This document shows, in pieces, positions 37,651-44,989 of a stretch of 64,000 nt of DNA; position 1 is the stretch's first letter, and each line of letters opens with the position of its first letter. Source of the stretch: a virus; the IMG/VR virus record IMGVR_UViG_3300032240_001991, positions 262,659 to 326,658 of that record, one strand, 5' to 3'. The notes under the pieces were generated by a model. The model ran no database searches. It saw only the letters and a program-made list of their open reading frames with translations, and had not been told where the DNA came from. Both the position numbers and the translations under genes were made by a program.

Positions 37651-37902
37651 ATGTTACTAAACGAATTCATTTATTTTAACGACAACGAACGGGAGATGCC
37701 TGATAAAAATCGTTATGATCCCAAGCATGACACTGGTGTTATTAAAATGAGTGATCTGCGTAAAAGCAGACTAACGCTGCGTATGCTCAATGACCTACGA
37801 AAATCAAGTGAAGCTCACGAAAGAGAAAAGAAAGAAGATCTAGAGTTAGTTAGACAGATGTATGCAGCACCAAAACCTGAAGTTGGACCTGGGCTAATTT
37901 AA
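37651..37902 (+). CDS. Small head-cluster protein between gp20 and gp21
   Basis: The protein has 83 residues. It starts 'MLLNEFIYFND', with the LNE signature seen in other head-region proteins here, and continues with a conserved-looking 'DTGVIKMSDLRKSRLTLRML' and a charged helix rich in Arg, Glu and Lys. Similar short proteins with an 'LRK.RLTL' core stand next to gp20 in marine T4-like phages, where T4 has the prohead core genes 67/68. Its role is probably in head assembly but unproven. Downstream Met residues (16, 33) are possible starts, though none has a better ribosome-binding site. Confidence 0.7.
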   Translation: MLLNEFIYFNDNEREMPDKNRYDPKHDTGVIKMSDLRKSRLTLRMLNDLRKSSEAHEREKKEDLELVRQMYAAPKPEVGPGLI

Positions 37903-37927
37903 GGTTTTTGAAAAATTATCTAATCTA

Positions 37928-37953
37928 AGGCCAAAACGGCTCGTTTTTGGCCT
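37928..37953. terminator. Terminator-like hairpin after the gp20 unit
   Basis: AGGCCAAAACG pairs with CGTTTTTGGCCT (one bulged base, GCT loop). No U-run follows, so it may instead be an RNA-processing or stability stem. The 131-base gap 37903-38033 otherwise holds a TGTAAATA element and an AAGGAG ribosome-binding site. Confidence 0.45.
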
Positions 37954-37979
37954 ATTTCGCATAAGTATTCCACAATGGT

Positions 37980-37987
37980 TGTAAATA
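37980..37987 (+). promoter_or_regulatory. Possible late promoter TGTAAATA
   Basis: TGTAAATA differs at one position from TATAAATA and lies 46 bases before ATG 38034, after the terminator-like hairpin. It would start the prohead-core, gp21, gp22 and gp23 unit. Confidence 0.4.
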
Positions 37988-38033
37988 ATAGTACAGCCTT
38001 GCCAAGTTTTAAAAAAAATAAGGAGAACCCGCA

Positions 38034-39029
38034 ATGTCTAACAAGTTTGAAAAACTACTAGACTATTTGGTAAACGAAGAAATGGAAAAAGCTAATGAAC
38101 TTTTCCACGAAATCGTTGTAGAAAAGTCTAGAACAATTTACGAAACTCTAATTGCTGAAGAAGCAGAAGATGAAGAAATGGATGAATCTAAAATGTGCTC
38201 ATCTTGCCACAAGGCACCATGTGAGTGCGATGAATCTGTAGAAGAAGATTCAGAAGAAGAAGATGAATCCGTAGAAGAAGGAGTTTACGACGAAGAAGAA
38301 AGCATGATGGAAATTGGAGGAGATTCTTCCGATGACTTCGTTGACAGCGTTGTTGATCGCGGTGCTATGGATTCCGACGGTGCTATGGATGCTGGCCAAC
38401 GTATGGGTGGCGGCATGGACGGCATGGATTCTGATGACGAAGAACCAGCTACAAAAGACGACATTCAGCGAGTTGAAGATGCTCTAGAGCAACTAACTGC
38501 AGAATTTGAAGCTCTATTAGCTGATAAAACTGAAGATGACTCAGAATTTGACGACGAAGATGACATGGACATGGACATGGACTTTGACAGCGAAGACGAC
38601 GGCGAAGAAGACAGCGAAGAAGACGATGAAGAAGACGCTGACGAATTTGACGACGAGGAAGATGCTGACGAATCATTTGTTCGTGAATATCGCGAAGTTG
38701 TTGCAAAAGGCACCTATGACAAGTTTGGAAAGAACTCAGAAGACAGTGTTAACGCTAAGAGTGCAGTAAATGCTAACCCAAGCGATCGTCCAGTAACCAA
38801 AGCAAATGCTAAAAACATTGCTCAGAGTAATGGCGGCGAAGGCAAAATGGACGGCACAAAGACCAATATGGGCGCAAATGCTAAGAGTCTAGCAGGTAGT
38901 GTTAAAGGCAAGTTTACCGACGGCAGCACATTAAATGTTGACGGTAAGCAGACTAAGGGCTACGACAAGAGCACTAAGAAGCCATCAAAGGAATCAAACG
39001 TTAATACTAAAGACGTTCTTCCTAAGTAA
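38034..39029 (+). CDS. Highly acidic prohead-core-type protein
   Basis: The protein has 331 residues. The N-terminal helix 'KANELFHEIVVEKSRTIYET' resembles prohead core proteins next to gp20/gp21 in T4-like phages (gp67/gp68 position). 'LIAEEAEDEE' offers a gp21-type (L/I)xE cleavage site. Residues 54-65 contain a Cys cluster 'CSSCHKAPCEC', unusual in such proteins. Residues about 65-230 are extremely rich in Asp/Glu/Ser/Met; the last 100 residues are basic to neutral, Lys/Asn/Gly-rich. AAGGAGAA precedes ATG. It is expected to be a scaffold-core or polyanionic internal protein, but exact equivalence to a T4 gene is not certain. Confidence 0.7.
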   Translation: MSNKFEKLLDYLVNEEMEKANELFHEIVVEKSRTIYETLIAEEAEDEEMDESKMCSSCHKAPCECDESVEEDSEEEDESVEEGVYDEEESMMEIGGDSSDDFVDSVVDRGAMDSDGAMDAGQRMGGGMDGMDSDDEEPATKDDIQRVEDALEQLTAEFEALLADKTEDDSEFDDEDDMDMDMDFDSEDDGEEDSEEDDEEDADEFDDEEDADESFVREYREVVAKGTYDKFGKNSEDSVNAKSAVNANPSDRPVTKANAKNIAQSNGGEGKMDGTKTNMGANAKSLAGSVKGKFTDGSTLNVDGKQTKGYDKSTKKPSKESNVNTKDVLPK

Positions 39030-39038
39030 GGAACAGGG

Positions 39039-39671
39039 ATGAAAAACTTATCATATCTAAGAGAACACCTAAGCTTTGATCAAGCCCAAGTTGTTCTTGA
39101 ATCAGACGATAAAGAAGGCAAGAGCCTTTATCTTAAAGGTATTGCCATTCAAGGCGGTATTCGCAACGCTAATCAGCGGGTTTATCCAGTTGGTGAAATC
39201 GCTAATGCTGTCAAGACTCTTAATGATCAAATACAAAACGGGTATTCTGTGCTAGGAGAAGTTGATCATCCCGATGACCTAAAAGTAAATTTAGACCGTG
39301 TTAGTCACATGATCACAAACATGTGGATGGACGGTCCTAACGGATATGGGAAGATGAAAATTCTTCCCACTCCAATGGGTAATTTAATTCGTACAATGCT
39401 CGAATCAGGTGTGAAGCTCGGAGTTAGTAGTCGTGGTAGCGGAAACGTTGACGACCGTACAGGCCAAGTAGCTGACTTTGAGATTATTACAGTTGATATC
39501 GTTGCCCAACCTAGTGCACCAGGAGCTTATCCTACACCAGTCTACGAACACCTAATGAACGCAAGAGGTGGTAATAGAGCGGTTAGGGTGGCGCATGAGG
39601 TTAAACAAGATCCTAAAGCACAGCAGTACTTAAAAGAGTCGCTGCTGAAAATAATATCCGGTTTGAAATAA
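39039..39671 (+). CDS. gp21: Prohead protease gp21
   Basis: The protein has 210 residues, the size of T4 gp21 (212). The herpes-type serine protease motifs are in order: catalytic His in 'LGEVDHPDD' (about residue 79), catalytic Ser in 'LGVSSRGSGN' (about 128-131) and Asp in 'FEIITVDIVAQPSAPGA' (about 154). It removes the scaffold and N-terminal peptides of head proteins at (L/I)xE sites during maturation. AAGGAAC precedes ATG; it follows the acidic core gene by 9 bases and precedes gp22. Confidence 0.95.
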   Translation: MKNLSYLREHLSFDQAQVVLESDDKEGKSLYLKGIAIQGGIRNANQRVYPVGEIANAVKTLNDQIQNGYSVLGEVDHPDDLKVNLDRVSHMITNMWMDGPNGYGKMKILPTPMGNLIRTMLESGVKLGVSSRGSGNVDDRTGQVADFEIITVDIVAQPSAPGAYPTPVYEHLMNARGGNRAVRVAHEVKQDPKAQQYLKESLLKIISGLK

Positions 39672-39687
39672 CCGTAAGGAGATAGTG

Positions 39688-40785
39688 ATGTTGGACGCAT
39701 TCAAACAATTAGTAGAATCAGGCGTGATGACAGAAGAGACAAAATCAGTTGTTGAAGCTGCATTTGCTGCTAAGATTCAAGAGAATCGCGACCAAATCAC
39801 CGCTGAACTTCGTGAAGAATTCGCTCAAAAGTACAGTCATGACAAGACTGTAATGGTTGAAGCAATTGACAAGATGTTAAGCGAGCGATTGGCCGCAGAA
39901 ATGGCTGAGCTTGCAGAAGATAAGAATGCACTAGTTGAGGCTCGTGTTGCTTATCAGCAAAAAATGAAGGGTGACGCTAAGGTATTAGAGTCATTCATCG
40001 TTGGCCAGCTAGCAAAAGAAATGGTTGAATTCCAGAGCGATCGTAAGAAAGTTTCTGAAAATTTTTCCAAGTTAGAAAAATTCGTTGTTCATGCATTGGC
40101 AAAAGAGATTTCAGAATTTGCTACAGATAAAAAAGATCTAGCAGAAACTAAAGTTAAACTCGTAAGAGAAGCCAGAGCAAAGTTTGACGAAATAAAGACA
40201 GAGTTTATTAAGCGTAGTGCAAAGGTAGTTGAGAACGCAGTTACTAAGAAATTAACATCAGAAATCAAGCAATTGAAAGAAGATATTGATAGTGCTCGTA
40301 GCAACGACTTTGGACGTCGTTTATTTGAAGCATTTGCCCAAGAGTATTCTAATTCTTACCTAAACGAGAAGTCCGAAACAAGTAAATTGTTAAAGATTAT
40401 TGAAAAGAAAGAACTAGAATTGCACGAAGCAAAAACAGCTATAGAAGAAAAGCAGCGTATCGTTGAGTCCCGCGAGAAAGAAATCCGTATCGCTAAGGAC
40501 ACAGCCGAGAGAAGAGCTATTCTAGGCGAAATGTTGGCTCCGTTAGGTGCTGACAAAAGAGAATTAATGCGCAGTTTACTTGAGAATGTACACACAAACA
40601 AGTTAGCTGTTGCATTTGACAAATACCTACCCGCAGTGATGGAAGGCGAGACAAAGAAAGTGGCGAAAGCTACTTTGACGGAATCGACTGCTGTAACAGG
40701 CGATCGTGAAGTGAAGGCTGCTCAGCCACAACAGGTAGGCTCAGATAACATTTTAGAAATCCGCAAGTTAGCGGGTCTAAAATAA
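39688..40785 (+). CDS. gp22: Prohead scaffold protein gp22
   Basis: The protein has 365 residues from ATG 39688, with TAAGGAGA 5 bases upstream; an in-frame GTG lies 3 bases earlier. It is almost entirely charged helix with no Cys or Trp, as expected for gp22, the main scaffold of the prohead core. Motifs such as 'FKQLVESGVMTEETKSVVEA' and 'EFAQKYSHDKTVMVEAID' are typical. Several (L/I)xE sites are present (for example LVE-S at residues 8-11), consistent with destruction by gp21. It lies 16 bases after gp21 and 24 before gp23. Confidence 0.93.
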   Translation: MLDAFKQLVESGVMTEETKSVVEAAFAAKIQENRDQITAELREEFAQKYSHDKTVMVEAIDKMLSERLAAEMAELAEDKNALVEARVAYQQKMKGDAKVLESFIVGQLAKEMVEFQSDRKKVSENFSKLEKFVVHALAKEISEFATDKKDLAETKVKLVREARAKFDEIKTEFIKRSAKVVENAVTKKLTSEIKQLKEDIDSARSNDFGRRLFEAFAQEYSNSYLNEKSETSKLLKIIEKKELELHEAKTAIEEKQRIVESREKEIRIAKDTAERRAILGEMLAPLGADKRELMRSLLENVHTNKLAVAFDKYLPAVMEGETKKVAKATLTESTAVTGDREVKAAQPQQVGSDNILEIRKLAGLK

Positions 40786-40809
40786 TTTTTACTATTCAAG
40801 GAGACATTA

Positions 40810-41985
40810 ATGTCACAGTTATTAAATGAAAGATGGTCCGAGACAAAGGAAGCTCTGCTTGAAGGCCTATCGGGTAATCGCCGCGCTTCAATGCAGGTTT
40901 GCTTAGAAAATACACGCCGTCACTTGGCAGAAGCCGCAACAAGCGGTGCAACTAGCGCAGGCAACGTTGCAACACTTAACCGTGTAATTCTTCCAGTAAT
41001 TAGACGTGTTATGCCAACAGTTATTGCTAATGAAATCATTGGCGTTCAGCCAATGACCGGTCCTGTTGGTCAGATCCACACTCTACGTGTTCGTTACGCA
41101 GACAGTGGAGACGGAGTAGTAGCAGGTGAAGAAGCACTAAGCCCATTCAAGATTGCTGCTGCTTATTCTGGTAACAATGTGGATTCAAATCCAAAGGCTG
41201 CTTCAACAAGCAACTTAGAAGGTGTACCAGGTAAGAGAATGAGCATCCAGATCCTCAAAGCTCCAGTAGAAGCTAAGAGCCGCAAGCTATCAGCTCGTTG
41301 GACATTTGAGGCTGCACAGGATGCACAGGCTCAGCAGGGCATTGACATCGAAGCAGAAATCATGGCAGCACTAGCTCAGGAAATCACAGTTGAAATTGAC
41401 CAAGAAATCCTAGCTTCACTACGTGGTCTAGCTTCAGTAGAAGAAACATATGACCAGGCACTAGTTTCTGGTACAGCAACATTCGTCGGTGACGAACATG
41501 CTGCACTAGCAATTCAGATCAACCGCGTCAGCAACCTAATTGCACAGCGTACACGTCGTGGCGCAGGCAACTGGGCTGTAGTTTCTAACCAGGCTCTAAC
41601 AATTCTTCAGAGCGCAACAACAAGTGCATTCGCACGTACCACAGAAGGTACATTTGAAGCACCAACAAACACTAAGTTCGTTGGTACACTAAACGGCGCT
41701 ATGAAGATCTATGTTGACAGCTACAAGGCTGATACAGACAACAACAACCAGGTTCTAATTGGATATAAGGGTGGAAGCGAAGCTGATGCACCAGCATTCT
41801 ACTGCCCATACATCCCGCTAATGAGCTCAGGTGTTGTACTAGATCCAACCACATTCGAGCCAGTCGTAGGCTTCCTAACACGCTACGGTTATGTTGAACT
41901 CAGCAACACCGCAAGCAGCTTAGGTAACGCTGCCGACTACCTCGGTAAGGTTGCAATCAACAACGCAACAGTAAGCTTCAAGTAA
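40810..41985 (+). CDS. gp23: Major capsid protein gp23
   Basis: The protein has 391 residues, shorter than T4 gp23 (521) because the insertion domain is lacking. Conserved segments: 'LPVIRRVMPTVIANEIIGVQ', 'PMTGPVGQIHTLRVRYAD', 'VEAKSRKLSARWTFEAAQDA', 'LIAQRTRRGAGNWAVVSNQA', 'KIYVDSYKAD' and 'EPVVGFLTRYGYVEL'. The leader 'MSQLLNERWSETKEALLEGL' ends near 'HLAEAATSG', a good gp21 site (LAE-A) at residue about 40, like the T4 LTE-A site. AAGGAGA precedes ATG. Codons look more G/C-ending than in the fibre genes, suggesting selection for high expression. A strong terminator follows. Confidence 0.96.
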   Translation: MSQLLNERWSETKEALLEGLSGNRRASMQVCLENTRRHLAEAATSGATSAGNVATLNRVILPVIRRVMPTVIANEIIGVQPMTGPVGQIHTLRVRYADSGDGVVAGEEALSPFKIAAAYSGNNVDSNPKAASTSNLEGVPGKRMSIQILKAPVEAKSRKLSARWTFEAAQDAQAQQGIDIEAEIMAALAQEITVEIDQEILASLRGLASVEETYDQALVSGTATFVGDEHAALAIQINRVSNLIAQRTRRGAGNWAVVSNQALTILQSATTSAFARTTEGTFEAPTNTKFVGTLNGAMKIYVDSYKADTDNNNQVLIGYKGGSEADAPAFYCPYIPLMSSGVVLDPTTFEPVVGFLTRYGYVELSNTASSLGNAADYLGKVAINNATVSFK

Positions 41986-42011
41986 TAGAATTACTTGCAA
42001 TAGCATACAGG

Positions 42012-42039
42012 AAACCCGCCGCAAGGCGGGTTTTCTTTT
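42012..42039 (+). terminator. Strong intrinsic terminator after gp23
   Basis: AAACCCGCC/GGCGGGTTT stem with a GCAA (GNRA) loop and a TTTTCTTTT run. It would end the prohead and capsid transcript. Confidence 0.9.
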
Positions 42040-42045
42040 GTCCAA

Positions 42046-42052
42046 ATAAATA
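42046..42052 (+). promoter_or_regulatory. Late-promoter-like ATAAATA four bases before a start codon
   Basis: CCAAATAAATAGTTAATGCG lies directly after the gp23 terminator. The element ends 4 bases before ATG 42057. Because the upstream transcript should terminate, this is the natural promoter for the next gene and implies a leaderless mRNA. Confidence 0.65.
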
Positions 42053-42056
42053 GTTA

Positions 42057-42278
42057 ATGCGAATTAACGAGATATTAAACGAATTAGGTGTTGGAGGAGG
42101 CAGGTCTTTTAAAGGCAGTCCTTGTACCAAAGATTGTTCAGGACATTCAGCCGGATATACCTGGGCTAAAAAGAAAGGCGTTAAAAATAGAAATCAATGT
42201 CCTGTTAAACCATCACATCAAAGTTTTTCAAACGGTTGCAGAATCGCAGGCGATGAAGAAAGCGAAGACACAGAATAA
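42057..42278 (+). CDS. Small Cys-containing protein with LNE leader, possible internal head protein
   Basis: The protein has 73 residues. The leader 'MRINEILNELG' carries the (L/I)NE signature; the body 'SPCTKDCSGHSAGYTWAKKK' and 'NQCPVKPSHQSFSNGCRIAG' has four Cys, two His and a GYTWA core, resembling small phage proteins with a C..DC.GH.AGY.W motif of unknown function. Cys-His spacing would allow a metal site or disulfides. There is no Shine-Dalgarno sequence and no alternative in-frame Met. Position after gp23 and the LNE leader suggest packaging into the head; this is inference. Confidence 0.7.
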   Translation: MRINEILNELGVGGGRSFKGSPCTKDCSGHSAGYTWAKKKGVKNRNQCPVKPSHQSFSNGCRIAGDEESEDTE

Positions 42279-42281
42279 ATA
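42275..42281 (+). promoter_or_regulatory. Late-promoter-like ATAAATA overlapping a stop codon
   Basis: CAGAATAAATAGC overlaps the TAA of the 73-residue gene and lies 80 bases before ATG 42362. The leader contains CCTAC/GTAGG and GCAG/CTGC hairpins (42291-42325) and then an AAGGAGA ribosome-binding site. Confidence 0.6.
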
Positions 42282-42361
42282 GCTTGTCAGCCTACATAGG
42301 GTAGGTTTATGCAGAACCTAACTGCGTATCGACATAGAACGTCAACATAAGGAGAAAACAA

Positions 42362-43048
42362 ATGGGACGTCCAATTAAGAAGAAATATTTTGGATTTGGA
42401 AATCCAGACGGTGTAGGTGGAGAAGCGTTTGCATCTCTCGTTGTAACTAACACCGCAACAAACGCAGGATACAGTACAACTACAGCAGTTACATGGGTTG
42501 CATCAAGCCCGCAGTTAGTAGGAGGCACTCCTGCTGCTGGTACCGCTGCTGTTTCTTTTGTTACTGGTCAAGGCCGTATACAATCCTTAGGCATCACTAC
42601 TGCGGGTACAGGTTATACCAGCACCGCTAGTGTAACACTAACTTTTACACCTGCTCGAGTAGGCGGCACTGCTGCAACATTTGTACTAAACTTATCATCT
42701 GCTGTAACAAATACTATAGCTGCAAATGCATGGGTTCCAGTATCAGGAACTCAGTCATTAATAGCAGAGATTTTAAAGCAGAAAGCTTCACATCGTTATC
42801 GTGTAGCAACTTCAGAAGGTACTGGAGTTTGCCAACTAGTTGCTAGAGCGCCGGCAGCTGGCGGCGAAATGACGATTATTGCAACTGATAGTGCAAGTAA
42901 TCAATACTATGTTACTAAATTAACTGCACGCAAGGCTGTAGTTTATCAGAAGTCAGGTTCAGGATATCAGTTTACAAACGGTACTGAAGTAGGCTGGAAC
43001 TTAACCGCAGCACAAGCTAACGTCTCAGTTCTAGTAGCATCTAACTAA
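42362..43048 (+). CDS. Probable head decoration / virion structural protein
   Basis: The protein has 228 residues. The N-terminus 'MGRPIKKKYFGFGNPDGVGG' is typical of small abundant structural proteins of marine T4-like phages. The middle contains a GxGYxxxxxV module ('QSLGITTAGTGYTSTASVTL') of the kind repeated in the giant protein. The C-terminal half 'KQKASHRYRVATSEGTGVCQ' with 'YQFTNGTEVGWNL' is a compact beta domain. A dedicated late promoter, a good ribosome-binding site and a strong terminator make a single-gene unit, suggesting high expression. The decoration role is inferred from position after gp23. Confidence 0.65.
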   Translation: MGRPIKKKYFGFGNPDGVGGEAFASLVVTNTATNAGYSTTTAVTWVASSPQLVGGTPAAGTAAVSFVTGQGRIQSLGITTAGTGYTSTASVTLTFTPARVGGTAATFVLNLSSAVTNTIAANAWVPVSGTQSLIAEILKQKASHRYRVATSEGTGVCQLVARAPAAGGEMTIIATDSASNQYYVTKLTARKAVVYQKSGSGYQFTNGTEVGWNLTAAQANVSVLVASN

Positions 43049-43067
43049 GATTAATATCTTAGAAAAG

Positions 43068-43093
43068 ATAGCCGCTTTGGCGGCTATTTTTTT
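43068..43093 (+). terminator. Strong intrinsic terminator after the decoration-type gene
   Basis: ATAGCCGC/GCGGCTAT stem, TTTG loop, then seven T. With the gp23 terminator upstream it isolates the two intervening genes from the fibre cluster. Confidence 0.92.
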
Positions 43094-43095
43094 GG

Positions 43096-43102
43096 TTAAA
43101 TA
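43096..43102 (+). promoter_or_regulatory. Late-promoter-like TTAAATA six bases before a start codon
   Basis: GGTTAAATAATCTATATGG: one mismatch to ATAAATA, placed between the terminator and ATG 43109. No ribosome-binding site is present, so the mRNA is predicted to be leaderless or nearly so. Confidence 0.45.
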
Positions 43103-43108
43103 ATCTAT

Positions 43109-43624
43109 ATGGCTACTGACTGGTTTTATTGTAACAACGTAACTCAAACCTATGAGGTTATTGAACATATACCTTGGGTTGATACTGATGATTATTTTCC
43201 TATAAAACATGCTAACGGAATGTTTTTAAGTTTATCTGCACCTTTACTGCATATAGCTAATTCTGTAGTTAATGACGTAAAAATGAAAACATATTTTTTA
43301 AATCTTTCAGATTTTCAAATTAAAGGACTCCCTGATATTATCTCAGGAGTTGAAGTTGAGATTAATATGAACAGGGGCGGACGAATTACAGACGAAACAA
43401 TACAGCTTATGTACAATGGAGCGTTTATTGGCGAAAATCGAGCTAACTTTGATTTATCTCCTGATAAACTTTATGGCAGTAACACTGACCTTTGGGGCAC
43501 AGTGTTAACTTCTGCAATTTTATCAAGTAGCACCTTTGGAATAGGGGTCAGATTTCAAAGCCATCCAAGCTGGCCTCATAGTGAATATCCTAGAATTGAT
43601 TACATCAGGATAAGAGTTCACTAA
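43109..43624 (+). CDS. Virion-type beta-sandwich protein, unknown
   Basis: The protein has 171 residues, all-beta in appearance: 'MKTYFLNLSDFQIKGLPDII', 'GVEVEINMNRGGRITDET', 'SSSTFGIGVRFQSHPSWPHS' and 'YPRIDYIRIRVH' read like strands of a jelly-roll or carbohydrate-binding-type sandwich. No name is assigned. It is the first gene of the fibre region, between the decoration-type gene and a fibre-like protein, so a virion role is likely. It has no Shine-Dalgarno sequence, with TTAAATA 6 bases upstream. Confidence 0.65.
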   Translation: MATDWFYCNNVTQTYEVIEHIPWVDTDDYFPIKHANGMFLSLSAPLLHIANSVVNDVKMKTYFLNLSDFQIKGLPDIISGVEVEINMNRGGRITDETIQLMYNGAFIGENRANFDLSPDKLYGSNTDLWGTVLTSAILSSSTFGIGVRFQSHPSWPHSEYPRIDYIRIRVH

Positions 43625-43628
43625 TAAA

Positions 43629-43635
43629 ATAAATA
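43629..43635 (+). promoter_or_regulatory. Late-promoter-like ATAAATA
   Basis: AAAATAAATACAAG lies 17 bases before ATG 43653, followed by an AAAGGAAA ribosome-binding site. It starts a unit of three closely spaced structural genes. Confidence 0.55.
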
Positions 43636-43652
43636 CAAGAAAGGAAACTTCG

Positions 43653-44660
43653 ATGGCCACAGATGTCTTAAAAGTACCGGGAGATTATAAAGTTATCGCT
43701 AAAAATGGCGATATTATCTTTGATCTTTACGGAACAACTACCGGTACTGTAAGAATCTACGGTAACTTAGATATATTTGGCACATCTACGTATGTGGTTA
43801 GTACAAACACTTTTATTACAGATAAAATAATTGTACTTAACTATCAAGAAAATTCTAATCCACCTGAGCCTACAGGTAACGTTGGCGGTATATTAATTGA
43901 CTCGTTCTCTGGTAATCCAAATGAATATGCGTCAATATTGTTTAACTATGATTCGGCGTGGAGTAACGGTCTAATATCAAGAGACGGTGTATTTGAATTT
44001 AAAGTAGGTAACACCGGTTCGTCAATTTTAACAAATGCTATCAGAATTGATCCAGGAACTGCTTTAGTTAATAGTGCTAACACTACTACACTGAATTTCC
44101 TTGGTGCAGAAAATCCAAACTCTGTGTTAAGCGTAAGCGGAACATACAATTACGAAATTAATGTTATTGACGATGACGATATTCCTAATAAGAAATATGT
44201 AGACGATCGCATTTATACCGGAACAGTATTTGCTCAAAAATTGCAGGTTGGAAATTCATTTATTGAAATAAATGATAATAGTGTAGTAGGACCTTTTTAC
44301 AATTCTACAGACAGAATTATTGCAGCACTTAGTAATCAAGAAGTGTTTAGATTAGAAGGATCAACTGCTAGAATTCAAGGATTGATGATAAACAACACTA
44401 CAGTAGAAATAAACACTTTTACTACAACTGCTACAAGCATTGCACTACAACCTCTTCCAGGCGGAAAGATTGTAATGAATGGTGCACTAACTTTAGTTAA
44501 TCAATCAACTTCAACTTTTGCTGCTGTGTCTAATCAAACGACTCTTTATTATTCAGAACCCATAGGTGGCGGAGGCACTGGCCTACATTTTGTAAATAGC
44601 AGTGTATCGGACGAATTAGTTAGCCGTAGAAAAGCAATCATTTACGGTATTATATTTTAA
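43653..44660 (+). CDS. Fibre-like virion protein
   Basis: The protein has 335 residues. The N-terminal 'GTVRIYGNLDIFGTSTYVVS' with 'DKIIVLNYQENSNPPEPTGN' is the type of N-terminal beta domain found in the tail fibre and virion proteins of marine T4-like phages, followed by Ser/Thr/Asn-rich strands. The C-terminal 'FAAVSNQTTLYYSEPIGGG' ends in 'SVSDELVSRRKAIIYGIIF', a hydrophobic C-terminus resembling that of the 273-residue protein at 57940 ('WKIGVIF'). AAGGAAAC precedes ATG. The virion role is inferred from composition and neighbourhood. Confidence 0.65.
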   Translation: MATDVLKVPGDYKVIAKNGDIIFDLYGTTTGTVRIYGNLDIFGTSTYVVSTNTFITDKIIVLNYQENSNPPEPTGNVGGILIDSFSGNPNEYASILFNYDSAWSNGLISRDGVFEFKVGNTGSSILTNAIRIDPGTALVNSANTTTLNFLGAENPNSVLSVSGTYNYEINVIDDDDIPNKKYVDDRIYTGTVFAQKLQVGNSFIEINDNSVVGPFYNSTDRIIAALSNQEVFRLEGSTARIQGLMINNTTVEINTFTTTATSIALQPLPGGKIVMNGALTLVNQSTSTFAAVSNQTTLYYSEPIGGGGTGLHFVNSSVSDELVSRRKAIIYGIIF

Positions 44661-44671
44661 GGTTTAAAAAA

Positions 44672-44989
44672 ATGGCACTATCAAACAAATATGTAAAAGC
44701 TGGAACAATTACACCAATATTCACTGCAACTGGCGAAGTAGCAGTGACTAATATGTTTTTCTGTAATAATTCAGCAACCGTTGACACAGAATTAGACATT
44801 TATTTTACACCAATTGCAAAGTCTGCAGGCACTGCAACTATAGTTATTAAATCGTTATCATTGCCTGCAACAGAAACGTTTGTATTTGATGCAGAAAAGT
44901 TAATTTTAGCTAACGGAGACGAAATTGGTGCAAAGGCAACTGTAGATAGTATTGTTGTTGCAACTGTGAGCTCGGTACAAACAGGATGA
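44672..44989 (+). CDS. Small beta-rich virion protein
   Basis: The protein has 105 residues: 'MALSNKYVKAGTITPIFTAT', 'VTNMFFCNNSATVDTELDIY' and 'TIVIKSLSLPATETFVFDAE' read as alternating strands of a compact sandwich. The order of elements resembles the 127-residue protein at 53491 ('[18 protein letters not shown] ... [14 protein letters not shown]'), so the two are probably distant paralogues. Its stop overlaps the next ATG by 4 bases, implying co-translation. It may be a fibre-capping or neck component; this is not established. Confidence 0.65.
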   Translation: MALSNKYVKAGTITPIFTATGEVAVTNMFFCNNSATVDTELDIYFTPIAKSAGTATIVIKSLSLPATETFVFDAEKLILANGDEIGAKATVDSIVVATVSSVQTG

